Below, piece after piece: positions 46,285 through 52,536 of a stretch of DNA of 52,536 bases. The notes beneath the pieces were generated by a model. It ran no database searches. It was not told the DNA's origin and saw only the letters and a list, made by a program, of their open reading frames with translations. The translations under genes and the position numbers were made by a program. Source of the DNA: Kiritimatiellia bacterium (GTDB lineage: Bacteria; Verrucomicrobiota; Kiritimatiellia; RFP12; UBA1067); NCBI GenBank assembly GCA_028686345.1, contig JAQUCE010000026.1, positions 1 to 52,536 on the forward strand, read 5' to 3'. Position 1 is the stretch's first letter; the number at the start of each line of letters is the position of its first letter.

Positions 46285-46491
46285 AAAGTACCTCAAGCTT
46301 CCAGCTTGAATGAAAATATTTTCTGCAAGCAGGATGCTTGCACTACTCCATTATCACTTTTACGGACACTTCTCAATAACCCGCCCTGGAGCAGCCTCAA
46401 GGCTGGACAACAAACCTTACGGAGCAGCCGTTTGTTGTTCACGCTTCAGCGTGCTCTTTGCTTTCTGGCCGATTATTGAGGAGTTATCTTT
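46285..46491. repeat. R1 element, short (empty) form
   Basis: This copy has the same head and ends as the copies at 9529 and 20886, but the two inner hairpins have no extra modules: AGCCT-CA-AGGCT (46393-46404) and CACGCT-TC-AGCGTG (46440-46453). Its end abuts the stop codon of the DUF3127 gene, so it may also form the transcript's 3' end. Confidence 0.75.
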
Positions 46492-46828
46492 AGAACGGCA
46501 CGTCGTCATCAGGCAGATCACCCATCTCTTCATATGAGACAGAGCTGCCGTCCACATCCAGCTGCTCAACCTTGAACGCATTCAGATCAACGTAGAAGCG
46601 CTCCTTGTATTCATTGCCCCGGATACCAAAGCTGACCTTGACCCGCTCGCCTGTTTTAATCACATCCAGCACCCGCGCCCGCTCCTTGGTCAGGGTGAAC
46701 TTGACATCCTGCGGATACTCCTCCTCTGAGGTGATAACAAACTCGCGTTTTGAAAACCCGCTGGGAAACGTCTGCTCATCCATAATCACCTTGATAATTC
46801 CTACCATCTCATAACTAACACCAGCCAT
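46490..46828 (-). CDS. DUF3127 protein (OB-fold, single-stranded-DNA-binding-like)
   Basis: The protein has 112 residues from the ATG at 46828, preceded by GAGAGGAGAG; a longer frame upstream runs through the terminator and is not used. It opens with an OB-fold-like strand pattern (GIIKVIMDEQTFPSGFSKRE, then VKFTLTKERARVLD) and ends with an acidic tail DLPDDDVPF of the type seen in SSB proteins. The family is uncharacterised, related by pattern to SSB. It follows the tatA terminator, so it has its own transcript. Confidence 0.82.
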   Translation of the reverse strand: MAGVSYEMVGIIKVIMDEQTFPSGFSKREFVITSEEEYPQDVKFTLTKERARVLDVIKTGERVKVSFGIRGNEYKERFYVDLNAFKVEQLDVDGSSVSYEEMGDLPDDDVPF

Positions 46829-46865
46829 ATCGCTCTCCTCTCTCAAATTAAAAAACCTATTATAA

Positions 46866-46896
46866 ACAAAAAGGGGCAGGTTTTCAAACCCGCCCC
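46866..46896 (-). terminator. Rho-independent terminator after tatA
   Basis: On the minus strand GGGGCGGGTTT-GA-AAACCTGCCCC, one mismatch in an 11-bp stem, is followed by TTTTTG. It closes the rpoZ-smpB-tatA transcript before the DUF3127 gene. Confidence 0.85.
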
Positions 46897-46928
46897 GCCT
46901 TATTTCACTCAAAAAATGCACTGAACGG

Positions 46929-47183
46929 TTAAGCGTTAGCGTCTTTCGACGCCTTTTCTTTTTCTGCGTCCTCGTTTTTGATATCATCAATCAGATCTTT
47001 AACCTTCTGATTGGCAAGCTTCTCGCCCTCATCACGCCCTTTTTTAAACTCGCCTAGGCTGCGGCCAAGGGAGCGCGCTAGATCCGGCAGCTTATTACTC
47101 CCGAACAACAACAGAATAATGGCCAACACTATAATCAGCTGAGTTGGTCCGATATTTTGAATAAAACCCATTGGTGTTATCAT
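46929..47183 (-). CDS. tatA: Sec-independent protein translocase TatA/E
   Basis: The protein has 84 residues, with AAGGAG 9 nt before the ATG. One membrane helix near residues 12-27 (PTQLIIVLAIILLLFG) is followed by the conserved SNKLPDLARSLGRSLGEFKKG amphipathic helix and a charged tail. It forms the protein-conducting pore for folded, twin-arginine substrates such as the isomerase-like protein at 9822-10811. tatB and tatC are not in the window. Confidence 0.93.
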   Translation of the reverse strand: MITPMGFIQNIGPTQLIIVLAIILLLFGSNKLPDLARSLGRSLGEFKKGRDEGEKLANQKVKDLIDDIKNEDAEKEKASKDANA

Positions 47184-47205
47184 AGTTAGTTTCTCCTTAA
47201 ATCAA

Positions 47206-47688
47206 TTACCCCCGGTAGTGACTGCTCACAGACCTTTTAGCCTCCAAGTCAGCCTCCCGCCGTTTAACTGTCTCACGTTTATCATGCTGCGCCTTACCGC
47301 GACAGACACCGATCTCAACCTTTACCCGCCCGTTAGGCGTCAAATACAATCTAAGCGGAATCAGCGTCAACCCCTTCTGCTCAGTGGCGACCTGCAGCTT
47401 GCGGATCTCCCGCTTGTGCATCAGTAACCGCCTGGATCGAAGTGCGTCATGGTTAAAACGGTTGCCAAAGCTGTAAGGCGGAATTGTCACCTGATGCAGC
47501 AGCAACTGTCCACCCTCCACCTTAACATACGCGCCCTGCAAGCCCGCCTGACCATTACGCACAACCTTCACTTCCGTCCCGACCAGCTCAATCCCGGCCT
47601 CGTGTTTCTCCAGGATGAAGTAGTCATGCGCGGCACGACGGTTAACCGTTAAATTGCGCGATTTCCTTTTTGGTGTATCATCTGCCAT
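47206..47688 (-). CDS. smpB: SsrA-binding protein SmpB
   Basis: The protein has 160 residues from the ATG at 47688. Signature stretches are NRRAAHDYFILEKHEAGIEL, GTEVKVVRNG, IPPYSFGN, RSRRLLMHKREI and the C-terminal GKAQHDKRETVKRREA. It delivers tmRNA to stalled ribosomes. It lies between rpoZ and tatA, probably in one transcript. There is no strong ribosome site. Confidence 0.95.
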   Translation of the reverse strand: MADDTPKRKSRNLTVNRRAAHDYFILEKHEAGIELVGTEVKVVRNGQAGLQGAYVKVEGGQLLLHQVTIPPYSFGNRFNHDALRSRRLLMHKREIRKLQVATEQKGLTLIPLRLYLTPNGRVKVEIGVCRGKAQHDKRETVKRREADLEAKRSVSSHYRG

Positions 47689-47723
47689 AAAGCACACTCA
47701 GCGTTCGCACGCAATCGAAAACC

Positions 47724-47969
47724 TTACTCCGACCAGCGTGTGTGCGCATATTCGGCGCGAGCAATCGCGTCAAAATCAATCTCAGAGATCAACAACCCTT
47801 CGGCAATCTCGCGCAACGCGATATCCGCTTTATCCTCATCCATCGAAAGCGGCTTCACATATGGGCGATCACCCCTGTTCAGCTGTTTCACACGCTTTGA
47901 GACAAGATTAACCAAGACCGGCACACTCGGCACCCGGGCTTTCGCTCTTTCAATAAGTTCAATATTCAC
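47724..47969 (-). CDS. rpoZ: RNA polymerase omega subunit
   Basis: The protein has 81 residues from a GTG at 47969 with GGAG 6 nt before it; a TTG four codons earlier is possible. The family core is clear: LVNLVSKRVKQLNRGDRPYV and KADIALREIAEGL. It stabilises the beta-prime subunit of RNA polymerase. It is the first gene of an operon with smpB and tatA and has a strong promoter. Confidence 0.9.
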   Translation of the reverse strand: MNIELIERAKARVPSVPVLVNLVSKRVKQLNRGDRPYVKPLSMDEDKADIALREIAEGLLISEIDFDAIARAEYAHTRWSE

Positions 47970-47996
47970 AAAATTCTCCAATTAGTTCAATGAGAA

Positions 47997-48025
47997 AGTA
48001 TATTATTTTGCGCTCCGAAGGTCAA
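47997..48025 (-). promoter_or_regulatory. rpoZ promoter
   Basis: TTGACC (48020-48025) and TATACT (47997-48002) on the minus strand are 17 bp apart, an excellent match. The start codon is 28 bp downstream. Confidence 0.75.
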
Positions 48026-48072
48026 CCGTGCATTTGCCCCTTTGTAAAATAAAAATAAATCGCTCTTGCCGC

Positions 48073-48102
48073 TTGACCAAAACCATCTGAATATAGTATT
48101 CT
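48073..48102 (+). promoter_or_regulatory. tRNA promoter
   Basis: TTGACC (48073-48078) and TATTCT (48097-48102) are 18 bp apart, ending 14 bp before the first tRNA. It diverges from the rpoZ promoter. Confidence 0.6.
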
Positions 48103-48115
48103 AACGTTTCTTTTT

Positions 48116-48189
48116 GCGGGTGTAGCTCAATGGTAGAGCCCCAGCCTTCCAAGCTGGCCACGAGGGTTCGATTCCCTTCACCCGCTCCA
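48116..48189 (+). tRNA. tRNA-Gly (anticodon TCC)
   Basis: The acceptor stem GCGGGTG pairs with CACCCGC. The D arm has AGCTCAATGGTAGAGC. The anticodon stem CCAGC-GCTGG carries loop CTTCCAA with TCC, and the T arm has GGTTCGATTCC. The discriminator T and encoded CCA follow. Confidence 0.95.
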
Positions 48190-48197
48190 GTCTCCCT

Positions 48198-48283
48198 GCC
48201 AGGGTGGCGAAATGGCATACGCAGCAGACTCAAAATCTGCCGTCTTCACAGACGTGAGGGTTCGAGTCCCTCTCCTGGCACCA
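48198..48283 (+). tRNA. tRNA-Leu (anticodon CAA)
   Basis: The acceptor starts GCCAGGG. Loop CTCAAAA in the stem GCAGA/TCTGC gives CAA. A long variable arm (CGTCTTCACAGACG) marks a class II tRNA. The T loop is TTCGAGT and CCA is encoded. It lies 8 bp after tRNA-Gly, so both share a transcript. Confidence 0.95.
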
Positions 48284-48901
48284 CTCGCAACAGACGAAAA
48301 ATACCAACGCTTGGCTATAGGCTATAAAACGCGCCAATTGCGATCACGGGCTGCGGCTACAGTGCTTCGCTAAAATGTAGCTCCGATTTCCAATCGGACA
48401 TGTCCGGTTGGAAACCGGACTTACTGGAGCCAGCTGCGCCTCCGGTTTACGATAGCGACGACAATGATGTTTGACGAGCCCCCGCATGATCCCAATCGTC
48501 CTTCAACAGCGCTTGCCACACCGAACGACTGGAAGGCGGGTCGCACAGCATCGTCAGGCGAAGCTTGACTATGGTTCAGCCCGTGAAAAGCGCGCCCTGG
48601 ATGTAGATTTGCATGCAAACGTTTTCTGCAAAGGTGAACACGCAAAATTCTCCGAAAGGAAATTTGGTAAAGATAGGCATCACTAGTAAAGCGGCTGCTA
48701 GAACCTGTAGGCTGGACAAGCTGCTCACATGTCATATCAGCCACAGCACTATGCAAGAGGTGACCAGGATTGATTACAAACCAGCCTTGAACTAATTTAA
48801 CCCACATCCAGCCATTAATCCAAAATATAAATCTTACTTTATTTTCAAATAATACCGTATTGCTTCACCTTTTTTGTAATGTATAGGTGGAGTAAATAAG
48901 A
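48284..48901. repeat. Repeat-filled gap: R3 and R4
   Basis: R3 lies at 48378-48426 and R4 words are near 48440-48560. The rest has no recognised content. A promoter-like TTGCTT/TATAGG pair (16 bp apart) lies just before the small frame at 48902. Confidence 0.6.
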
Positions 48902-49096
48902 ATGGCCAAAAAGGAGATAAATATCATGACTGGTAAAGAAGAATATCTTGAAGTGTTGAATGGGATGATCGAAGAGCTTACGTCAATGGTAGCCCTGTTA
49001 GTTGAACTTAAAGGCTGGGCTAGTATGTTTGTTGTTCTGCAACGAGTTTGCTGGCAAAGGAATGACCCACATACAGCCGGCGTACTTGTACCTTGA
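48902..49096 (+). CDS. Small protein of unknown function, possibly a truncated gene
   Basis: The protein has 64 residues with GGAG upstream. An internal ATG (MTGKEEYLEV) has an even better AAGGAG. An amphipathic, leucine/glutamate-rich helix (YLEVLNGMIEELTSMVALLV) dominates. The frame runs 35 bp into the following HAD fragment. It could be a real small helical protein, but the neighbouring debris suggests a remnant. Confidence 0.35.
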   Translation: MAKKEINIMTGKEEYLEVLNGMIEELTSMVALLVELKGWASMFVVLQRVCWQRNDPHTAGVLVP

Positions 49097-49205
49097 TATT
49101 GATGGGGTGTTGCTTGGCCGGAACTCAGAAGGATGCACTATCCTTGCCAAGGGTGCTGAAAGGTTCATTGATTATGTAACAGCACATTATGATTGTCGTT
49201 GTCCA
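49062..49205 (+). pseudogene. N-terminal fragment of a HAD-type hydrolase
   Basis: It starts at ATG 49062 with AAAGGA before it. The strand YLYLDIDGVLLGRNSEG carries the DxD nucleophile motif, and GAERFIDYVTAHYDC continues the family pattern. The match ends near 49200, after which the frame enters other sequence and stops at 49238. It retains only about 45 of at least 150 residues. Confidence 0.6.
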
Positions 49206-49386
49206 CGCGACTGGCCACTTCTTTTTTGTACACGCTAAGATCATTATTAAGGTGGTGCCAAATTTTATTCTCGACCCCGACAACAAACTGGTCTGACGTT
49301 AACACCAAATCTAATCGCTTCCCCTCACAATTCACTTCACGCTCGACATCGACTTTTTTTGAAGTAACCTCAAAACAGCGCAGCAA
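49201..49386 (-). pseudogene. Fragment of a PD-(D/E)XK nuclease-like protein
   Basis: About 60 codons on the minus strand carry the core of the PD-(D/E)XK fold: VEREVNCEGKRLDLVL (Asp) then FVVGVENKIWHHL (E-x-K). It begins directly after an upstream stop and runs out into the HAD debris near 49201, so both ends are broken. It is too small to act. Confidence 0.55.
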
Positions 49387-49390
49387 TATT

Positions 49391-49497
49391 TTTTACCCCT
49401 CTATTTTTCTACCTAAAAAATAACCTAGTGCACCCTCTGTACCTCTGTGTCTCAGTGGCAAAAATCGATTATCTGCCTGTGCGTAGCAAGCAGACAG
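49391..49497 (+). repeat. Left copy of inverted repeat flanking the metal ATPase
   Basis: The order of words is CCTCTATTTTTCTACC, AACCTAG, CCTCTGTACCTCTGTGTCTC and CTGCCTGTGCGTAGCAAG. The same order is found on the opposite strand at 51876-51975. The two are imperfect copies of roughly 100 bp. Confidence 0.65.
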
Positions 49498-49642
49498 GCG
49501 GCTATGATTCAGCTGTTCAATGTGGCTTTTCCTTTCTCCAGTGTTGTGAAAGATTTTGTTGAGGTGATATTGTTGTATAGGACATTTCTTTGTCCAATGT
49601 GTTGTCGCATTTCATATTACAATTTAACCGAGTTTATGATAC

Positions 49643-49671
49643 TTGATTTAACTATGGATTACGTGTATTAT
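49643..49671 (+). promoter_or_regulatory. Promoter of the heavy-metal ATPase gene
   Basis: TTGATT (49643-49648) and TATTAT (49666-49671) are 17 bp apart, about 20 bp before the start codon, so the leader is short. No MerR- or ArsR-type operator is obvious. Confidence 0.5.
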
Positions 49672-49690
49672 ACTTTACTTAAAAAGAGTG

Positions 49691-51871
49691 ATGATGCAAG
49701 AGGTAAAAACAACACGAGCGTACAGAATTGAGGGCATGGATTGCGCCGAAGAGGTCGCGACCCTGAAGAGTGCTCTCAAAGATGTTCCAGGCATAGCCGA
49801 GCTGAGGTTCGACGTTCTGAACGGTAAGATGACGGTTCTTTGCGCGCCCGCCGGGTGCGAGGAGGATGACATTGTCGTTGCGGTTGGCTCAACCGGAATG
49901 CGCGCGATCCCTTGGCAAAAGAAGGCAGATACGCACGAGTTGTCCCTCTGGCAGCGAAAGGGCCGCGTGGTTCTGACCGCTGCCAGCGGGCTGTTCACCG
50001 GTGCAGGGCTGGTTCTGCATTGGTCACTGCATGGAAGCTTATTGAACGCTCTCTCCGGCGGGAGCAGAGGAGCGGCTTTCCCCGCGGGAGTTTCAATGCT
50101 CTACGCTCTGGGAATCATCACAGGCGCATGGTTTGTCATTCCCAAAGCCATCTCTGCTGCGCGTCGGCTGCGCCCGGACATGAATCTACTGATGACTGTT
50201 GCCGTTATCGGTGCAGTTGCCATTGGTGAATGGTTTGAAGCTGCTGCCATCGCCTTTCTCTTCTCTCTGTCGCTGGTACTCGAATCATGGAGCGTCGGGC
50301 GCGCTCGCCACGCCATCAGCAAGCTTATGGATCTTTCACCAACAAGAGCCCGTTACATCTCTCCTGATCATGGCGAGATCATCGAGGGGTCTGTCGAGGA
50401 TGTTCCATGCGGCGTAACTGTTCTGGTCAGGCCGGGCGAGAAGGTGCCGCTGGACGGTATCGTGACAAAGGGTGAGACGAGTATCAACCAGGCACCGATC
50501 ACCGGGGAGTCGCTCCCTGTCGGCAAGGGCGAAGGCGATGAGGTCTTCGCAGGCACGATCAATGAGGAGGGCGCTTTTGAGTTCAGGTGCACCAAGGTTG
50601 CGAGCGACTCCACACTGGCCCGCATCATCCACATGGTTGAGGAGGCGCAATCACGGCGGGCAACATCCGAGCAATGGGTTGAGAGGTTCGCGCGCTACTA
50701 CACCCCAGCCATGATGTTGCTGGCCCTCTGCATCGCAATACTGCCGCCAGTGTTCGGCGGCAGTTGGTCAGAGTGGTTCTACCAGGCGCTTGTCATGCTC
50801 GTGATCGCGTGTCCGTGTGCGCTTGTCATCTCCACCCCGGTAAGTATCGTGGCGGGGTTGGCCTCGGCGGCCCGGGCGGGCGTGCTCATCAAAGGCGGGG
50901 TCTTCCTGGAACTGCCTGCTAAACTGCGGGCCCTCGCGCTCGACAAAACCGGAACCCTTACCTACGGAATGCCAGAGGTTCAGAGCATCCATGCGCTGAA
51001 CGGACATACCGAGGAAGAGGTGCTGTCGCGGGCTGCAGCGCTTGAGTCTGAGAGTGGTCACCCGATTGCCCGCGCGATTCTGCGCGAAGCTGGAAGGCGC
51101 GGCATTGTCGCGCCGGGCGCAGATGGCCTGCGCGACATCCAGGGCAGAGGAGCCGAAGCGCAGATTAACGGCAAGCGTTACTGGATTGGAAGCCACCGCT
51201 TTATGCACGAAAAGGGCGCGGAGACCCCCGATATACATGCGCTGGCTGTTAGCATCGAAGATGCGGCCCATACCCTGGTTGCCTTGGGTTCAGAGTCCCA
51301 TATTTGCGCTCTGATTGGCATCTCGGATCGTGTACGCGAAACTGCAGCGGAGTCTGTGAGGGCCATGCGGCAAGCTGGAATCGAGCATGTGGTGATGCTG
51401 ACAGGCGACAACCAGGCAACTGCGGCGGCGATCGCCAAAGTAACAGGCATCACCGAGTATCAGGCTGAGATGCTGCCAGAGGACAAGGTCGCCGCAGTCG
51501 AGGCCTTGGTCGGGAAGTATGGGTATGTCGCGATGATTGGCGATGGAGTCAATGATGCGCCCGCCATGGCTGTCTCCTCCCTCGGCATTGCCATGGGGGC
51601 GGCCGGCACAGACGCAGCCATTGAAACAGCGGATATTGCCTTGATGTCGGATGACCTATCCCGGATACCTTGGCTGATCCGCCACTCCCGGCGTGTTATG
51701 CATGTCATCCAGCAGAACATCGGCTTTGCGCTCGGCATCAAGGCGCTCTTCATGGTCCTGGCCTTGGCAGGCGTGGCTACACTCTGGATGGCCATTGTGG
51801 CGGATATGGGCGCGTCCCTGCTGGTGATCGCCAATGCGCTGCGCCTGCTGCGAAGTGCTCCCTGCAAATGA
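49691..51871 (+). CDS. Zn2+/Cd2+/Pb2+-exporting P1B-type ATPase (ZntA/CadA-like)
   Basis: The protein has 726 residues; ATGs at 49691 and 49694 and a GTG at 49688 are all possible starts. The heavy-metal-associated domain has GMDCAEE at the N-terminus. The transmembrane part carries the CPC metal site (VIACPCALVISTPVS), characteristic of the Zn/Cd/Pb class. Catalytic motifs are ITGESLPV (TGES), DKTGTLTY (phosphorylated Asp), SGHPIARA (HP) and GDGVNDAPA. The C-terminal helices end MGASLLVIANALRLL. It exports divalent soft metals from the cytosol. It stands alone, between inverted repeats, with a short leader, suggesting a mobile or captured resistance gene. Confidence 0.94.
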   Translation: MMQEVKTTRAYRIEGMDCAEEVATLKSALKDVPGIAELRFDVLNGKMTVLCAPAGCEEDDIVVAVGSTGMRAIPWQKKADTHELSLWQRKGRVVLTAASGLFTGAGLVLHWSLHGSLLNALSGGSRGAAFPAGVSMLYALGIITGAWFVIPKAISAARRLRPDMNLLMTVAVIGAVAIGEWFEAAAIAFLFSLSLVLESWSVGRARHAISKLMDLSPTRARYISPDHGEIIEGSVEDVPCGVTVLVRPGEKVPLDGIVTKGETSINQAPITGESLPVGKGEGDEVFAGTINEEGAFEFRCTKVASDSTLARIIHMVEEAQSRRATSEQWVERFARYYTPAMMLLALCIAILPPVFGGSWSEWFYQALVMLVIACPCALVISTPVSIVAGLASAARAGVLIKGGVFLELPAKLRALALDKTGTLTYGMPEVQSIHALNGHTEEEVLSRAAALESESGHPIARAILREAGRRGIVAPGADGLRDIQGRGAEAQINGKRYWIGSHRFMHEKGAETPDIHALAVSIEDAAHTLVALGSESHICALIGISDRVRETAAESVRAMRQAGIEHVVMLTGDNQATAAAIAKVTGITEYQAEMLPEDKVAAVEALVGKYGYVAMIGDGVNDAPAMAVSSLGIAMGAAGTDAAIETADIALMSDDLSRIPWLIRHSRRVMHVIQQNIGFALGIKALFMVLALAGVATLWMAIVADMGASLLVIANALRLLRSAPCK

Positions 51872-51875
51872 TCGC

Positions 51876-51975
51876 CGCCTGCGTGCAACGCACAGGCAGG
51901 CAACCAGTTTTTTATCTCTCACAGAGGCACAGAGGTCTCAGAGAATACGCTAGGTTGTTTTTGGGTAGAAAATAG
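51876..51975 (-). repeat. Right copy of inverted repeat flanking the metal ATPase
   Basis: On the minus strand this copy reads CCCTCTATTTTCTACC, AACCTAG, CCTCTGTGCCTCTGTGAGAG and CCTGCCTGTGCGTTGCACG, in the same order as the left copy at 49391-49497. Confidence 0.65.
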
Positions 51976-52536
51976 AGGGCTGGATTGTTTTGTAGCCGGA
52001 AACTCTCCGCGAGCTCGGCCGCTCGTAAAGCGGCATCGGCCGACGATGCTGTGCGACAATGTTGGTGGACGATTGGGATCATGCGTGAAATCGTCACCCA
52101 GCATAGTCGCCGCCATCGTCAACCGGAGACGTATCCGACCTTAGTAGGTCCGGTTTCCAACCGGACATGCCCGATTGGAAATCGGACCTACGTTGCGCCC
52201 GCACAAAAGCCGCGACCTCTTGATTCGCGCGCTTACGCACTCGCGCACTTCTCCACTCCGCGCCCAGCGCGATTTAGGCCCTTACCGAAGGGCACGACAA
52301 ACATGTTGTCGGTGGGTAATCTTAATCCTTATCATCCACCGCAAAGCGGCGGATATACTGTGTTGCTTTCAGTATGTCCGCCGCTATGCGGTGGATGCCC
52401 ATTTTTCACCTACAATGTTTTTCACCTCAACCGTCCAGCTTGAATGAAGTACCTCAAGCTTCCAGCTTGAATGAAAATATTTTCTGCAAGCAAGATGCTT
52501 GCACTACTCCATTATCACTTTTACAATCACTTCTCA
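51976..52536. repeat. Repeat-filled end: R4, reversed R3, R2 and the start of R1
   Basis: R4 covers about 52030-52125 as a full imperfect palindrome. Reversed R3 with its GC-rich lead-in is at 52146-52270. A TTAGGCCCTTACCGA word is shared with 20321. R2 is at 52333-52397, and R1 begins at 52437 and is cut by the window end. No gene is supported. Confidence 0.75.

Noticed and set aside
46490-46990. 166-codon version of the DUF3127 frame
   Set aside because: The extra N-terminal part runs through the tatA terminator. The ATG at 46828 has a strong ribosome site.
49447-49731. 94-codon frame before the metal ATPase
   Set aside because: It covers the flanking repeat and the ATPase promoter and overlaps the ATPase start in another frame.

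Overview
The window looks like chromosomal DNA of an anaerobic member of the PVC superphylum (Kiritimatiellota/Lentisphaerota type). This is inference from gene content: large secreted proteins built from LamG and PKD-like modules, a DUF5703/GH95-like enzyme, a GH105-like enzyme, a URO-D-superfamily protein, an ATP-independent-type phosphofructokinase, a fused siroheme decarboxylase and a pseudopilin-like protein. No rRNA or other taxonomic marker is present to fix the lineage.

Layout. 1-1.8 kb: a partial Clp/Hsp100 ATPase. 2.5-9.1 kb: a tetR-adaptor-RND pump-outer membrane factor efflux operon with a clear autoregulatory promoter/operator. 9.8-13.5 kb: a Tat-exported sugar isomerase-like protein, an RDD membrane protein and a D-aminoacylase-like amidohydrolase. 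13.7-20.2 kb: a pseudopilin-like protein, a GH105/LamG/PKD giant split by one in-frame amber codon, and a zinc-ribbon/HAD-like pair. 21.5-30.8 kb: a mostly housekeeping block (CBM48 protein with a histone-like tail, pdxA, rsfS, nadD, orphan sugar-ABC ATPase, hslO, an unknown 691-residue protein, PPi-type pfk, fused ahbA-ahbB). 31-34 kb: a decaying rhamnose-related cluster (rhaM, a 48-codon rhaT remnant, a URO-D-like protein, and an AraC regulator with one premature stop). 34.9-42 kb: two large secreted proteins that share a 45-bp upstream element, plus the truncated C-terminus of a second DUF5703/GH95-like gene. 42.3-43.9 kb: a dead IS1634-type element with both ends visible. 44-48.3 kb: housekeeping genes (nfo, prmC, DUF3127, tatA, smpB, rpoZ) and tRNA-Gly/tRNA-Leu. 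48.9-52.5 kb: gene debris, then a heavy-metal P-type ATPase set between inverted repeats.

The most unusual feature is the intergenic DNA. Nearly every gap over 300 bp is built from a small vocabulary of palindromic modules (called R1-R5 here) recurring in different combinations and orientations. Several palindromes occur both as short empty hairpins and as filled versions carrying another palindromic module at exactly the tip. This suggests a family of small nested elements that insert into hairpin tips. Alongside it are signs of gene decay in the carbohydrate genes: two single-codon nonsense changes, two truncated genes and one short permease remnant.
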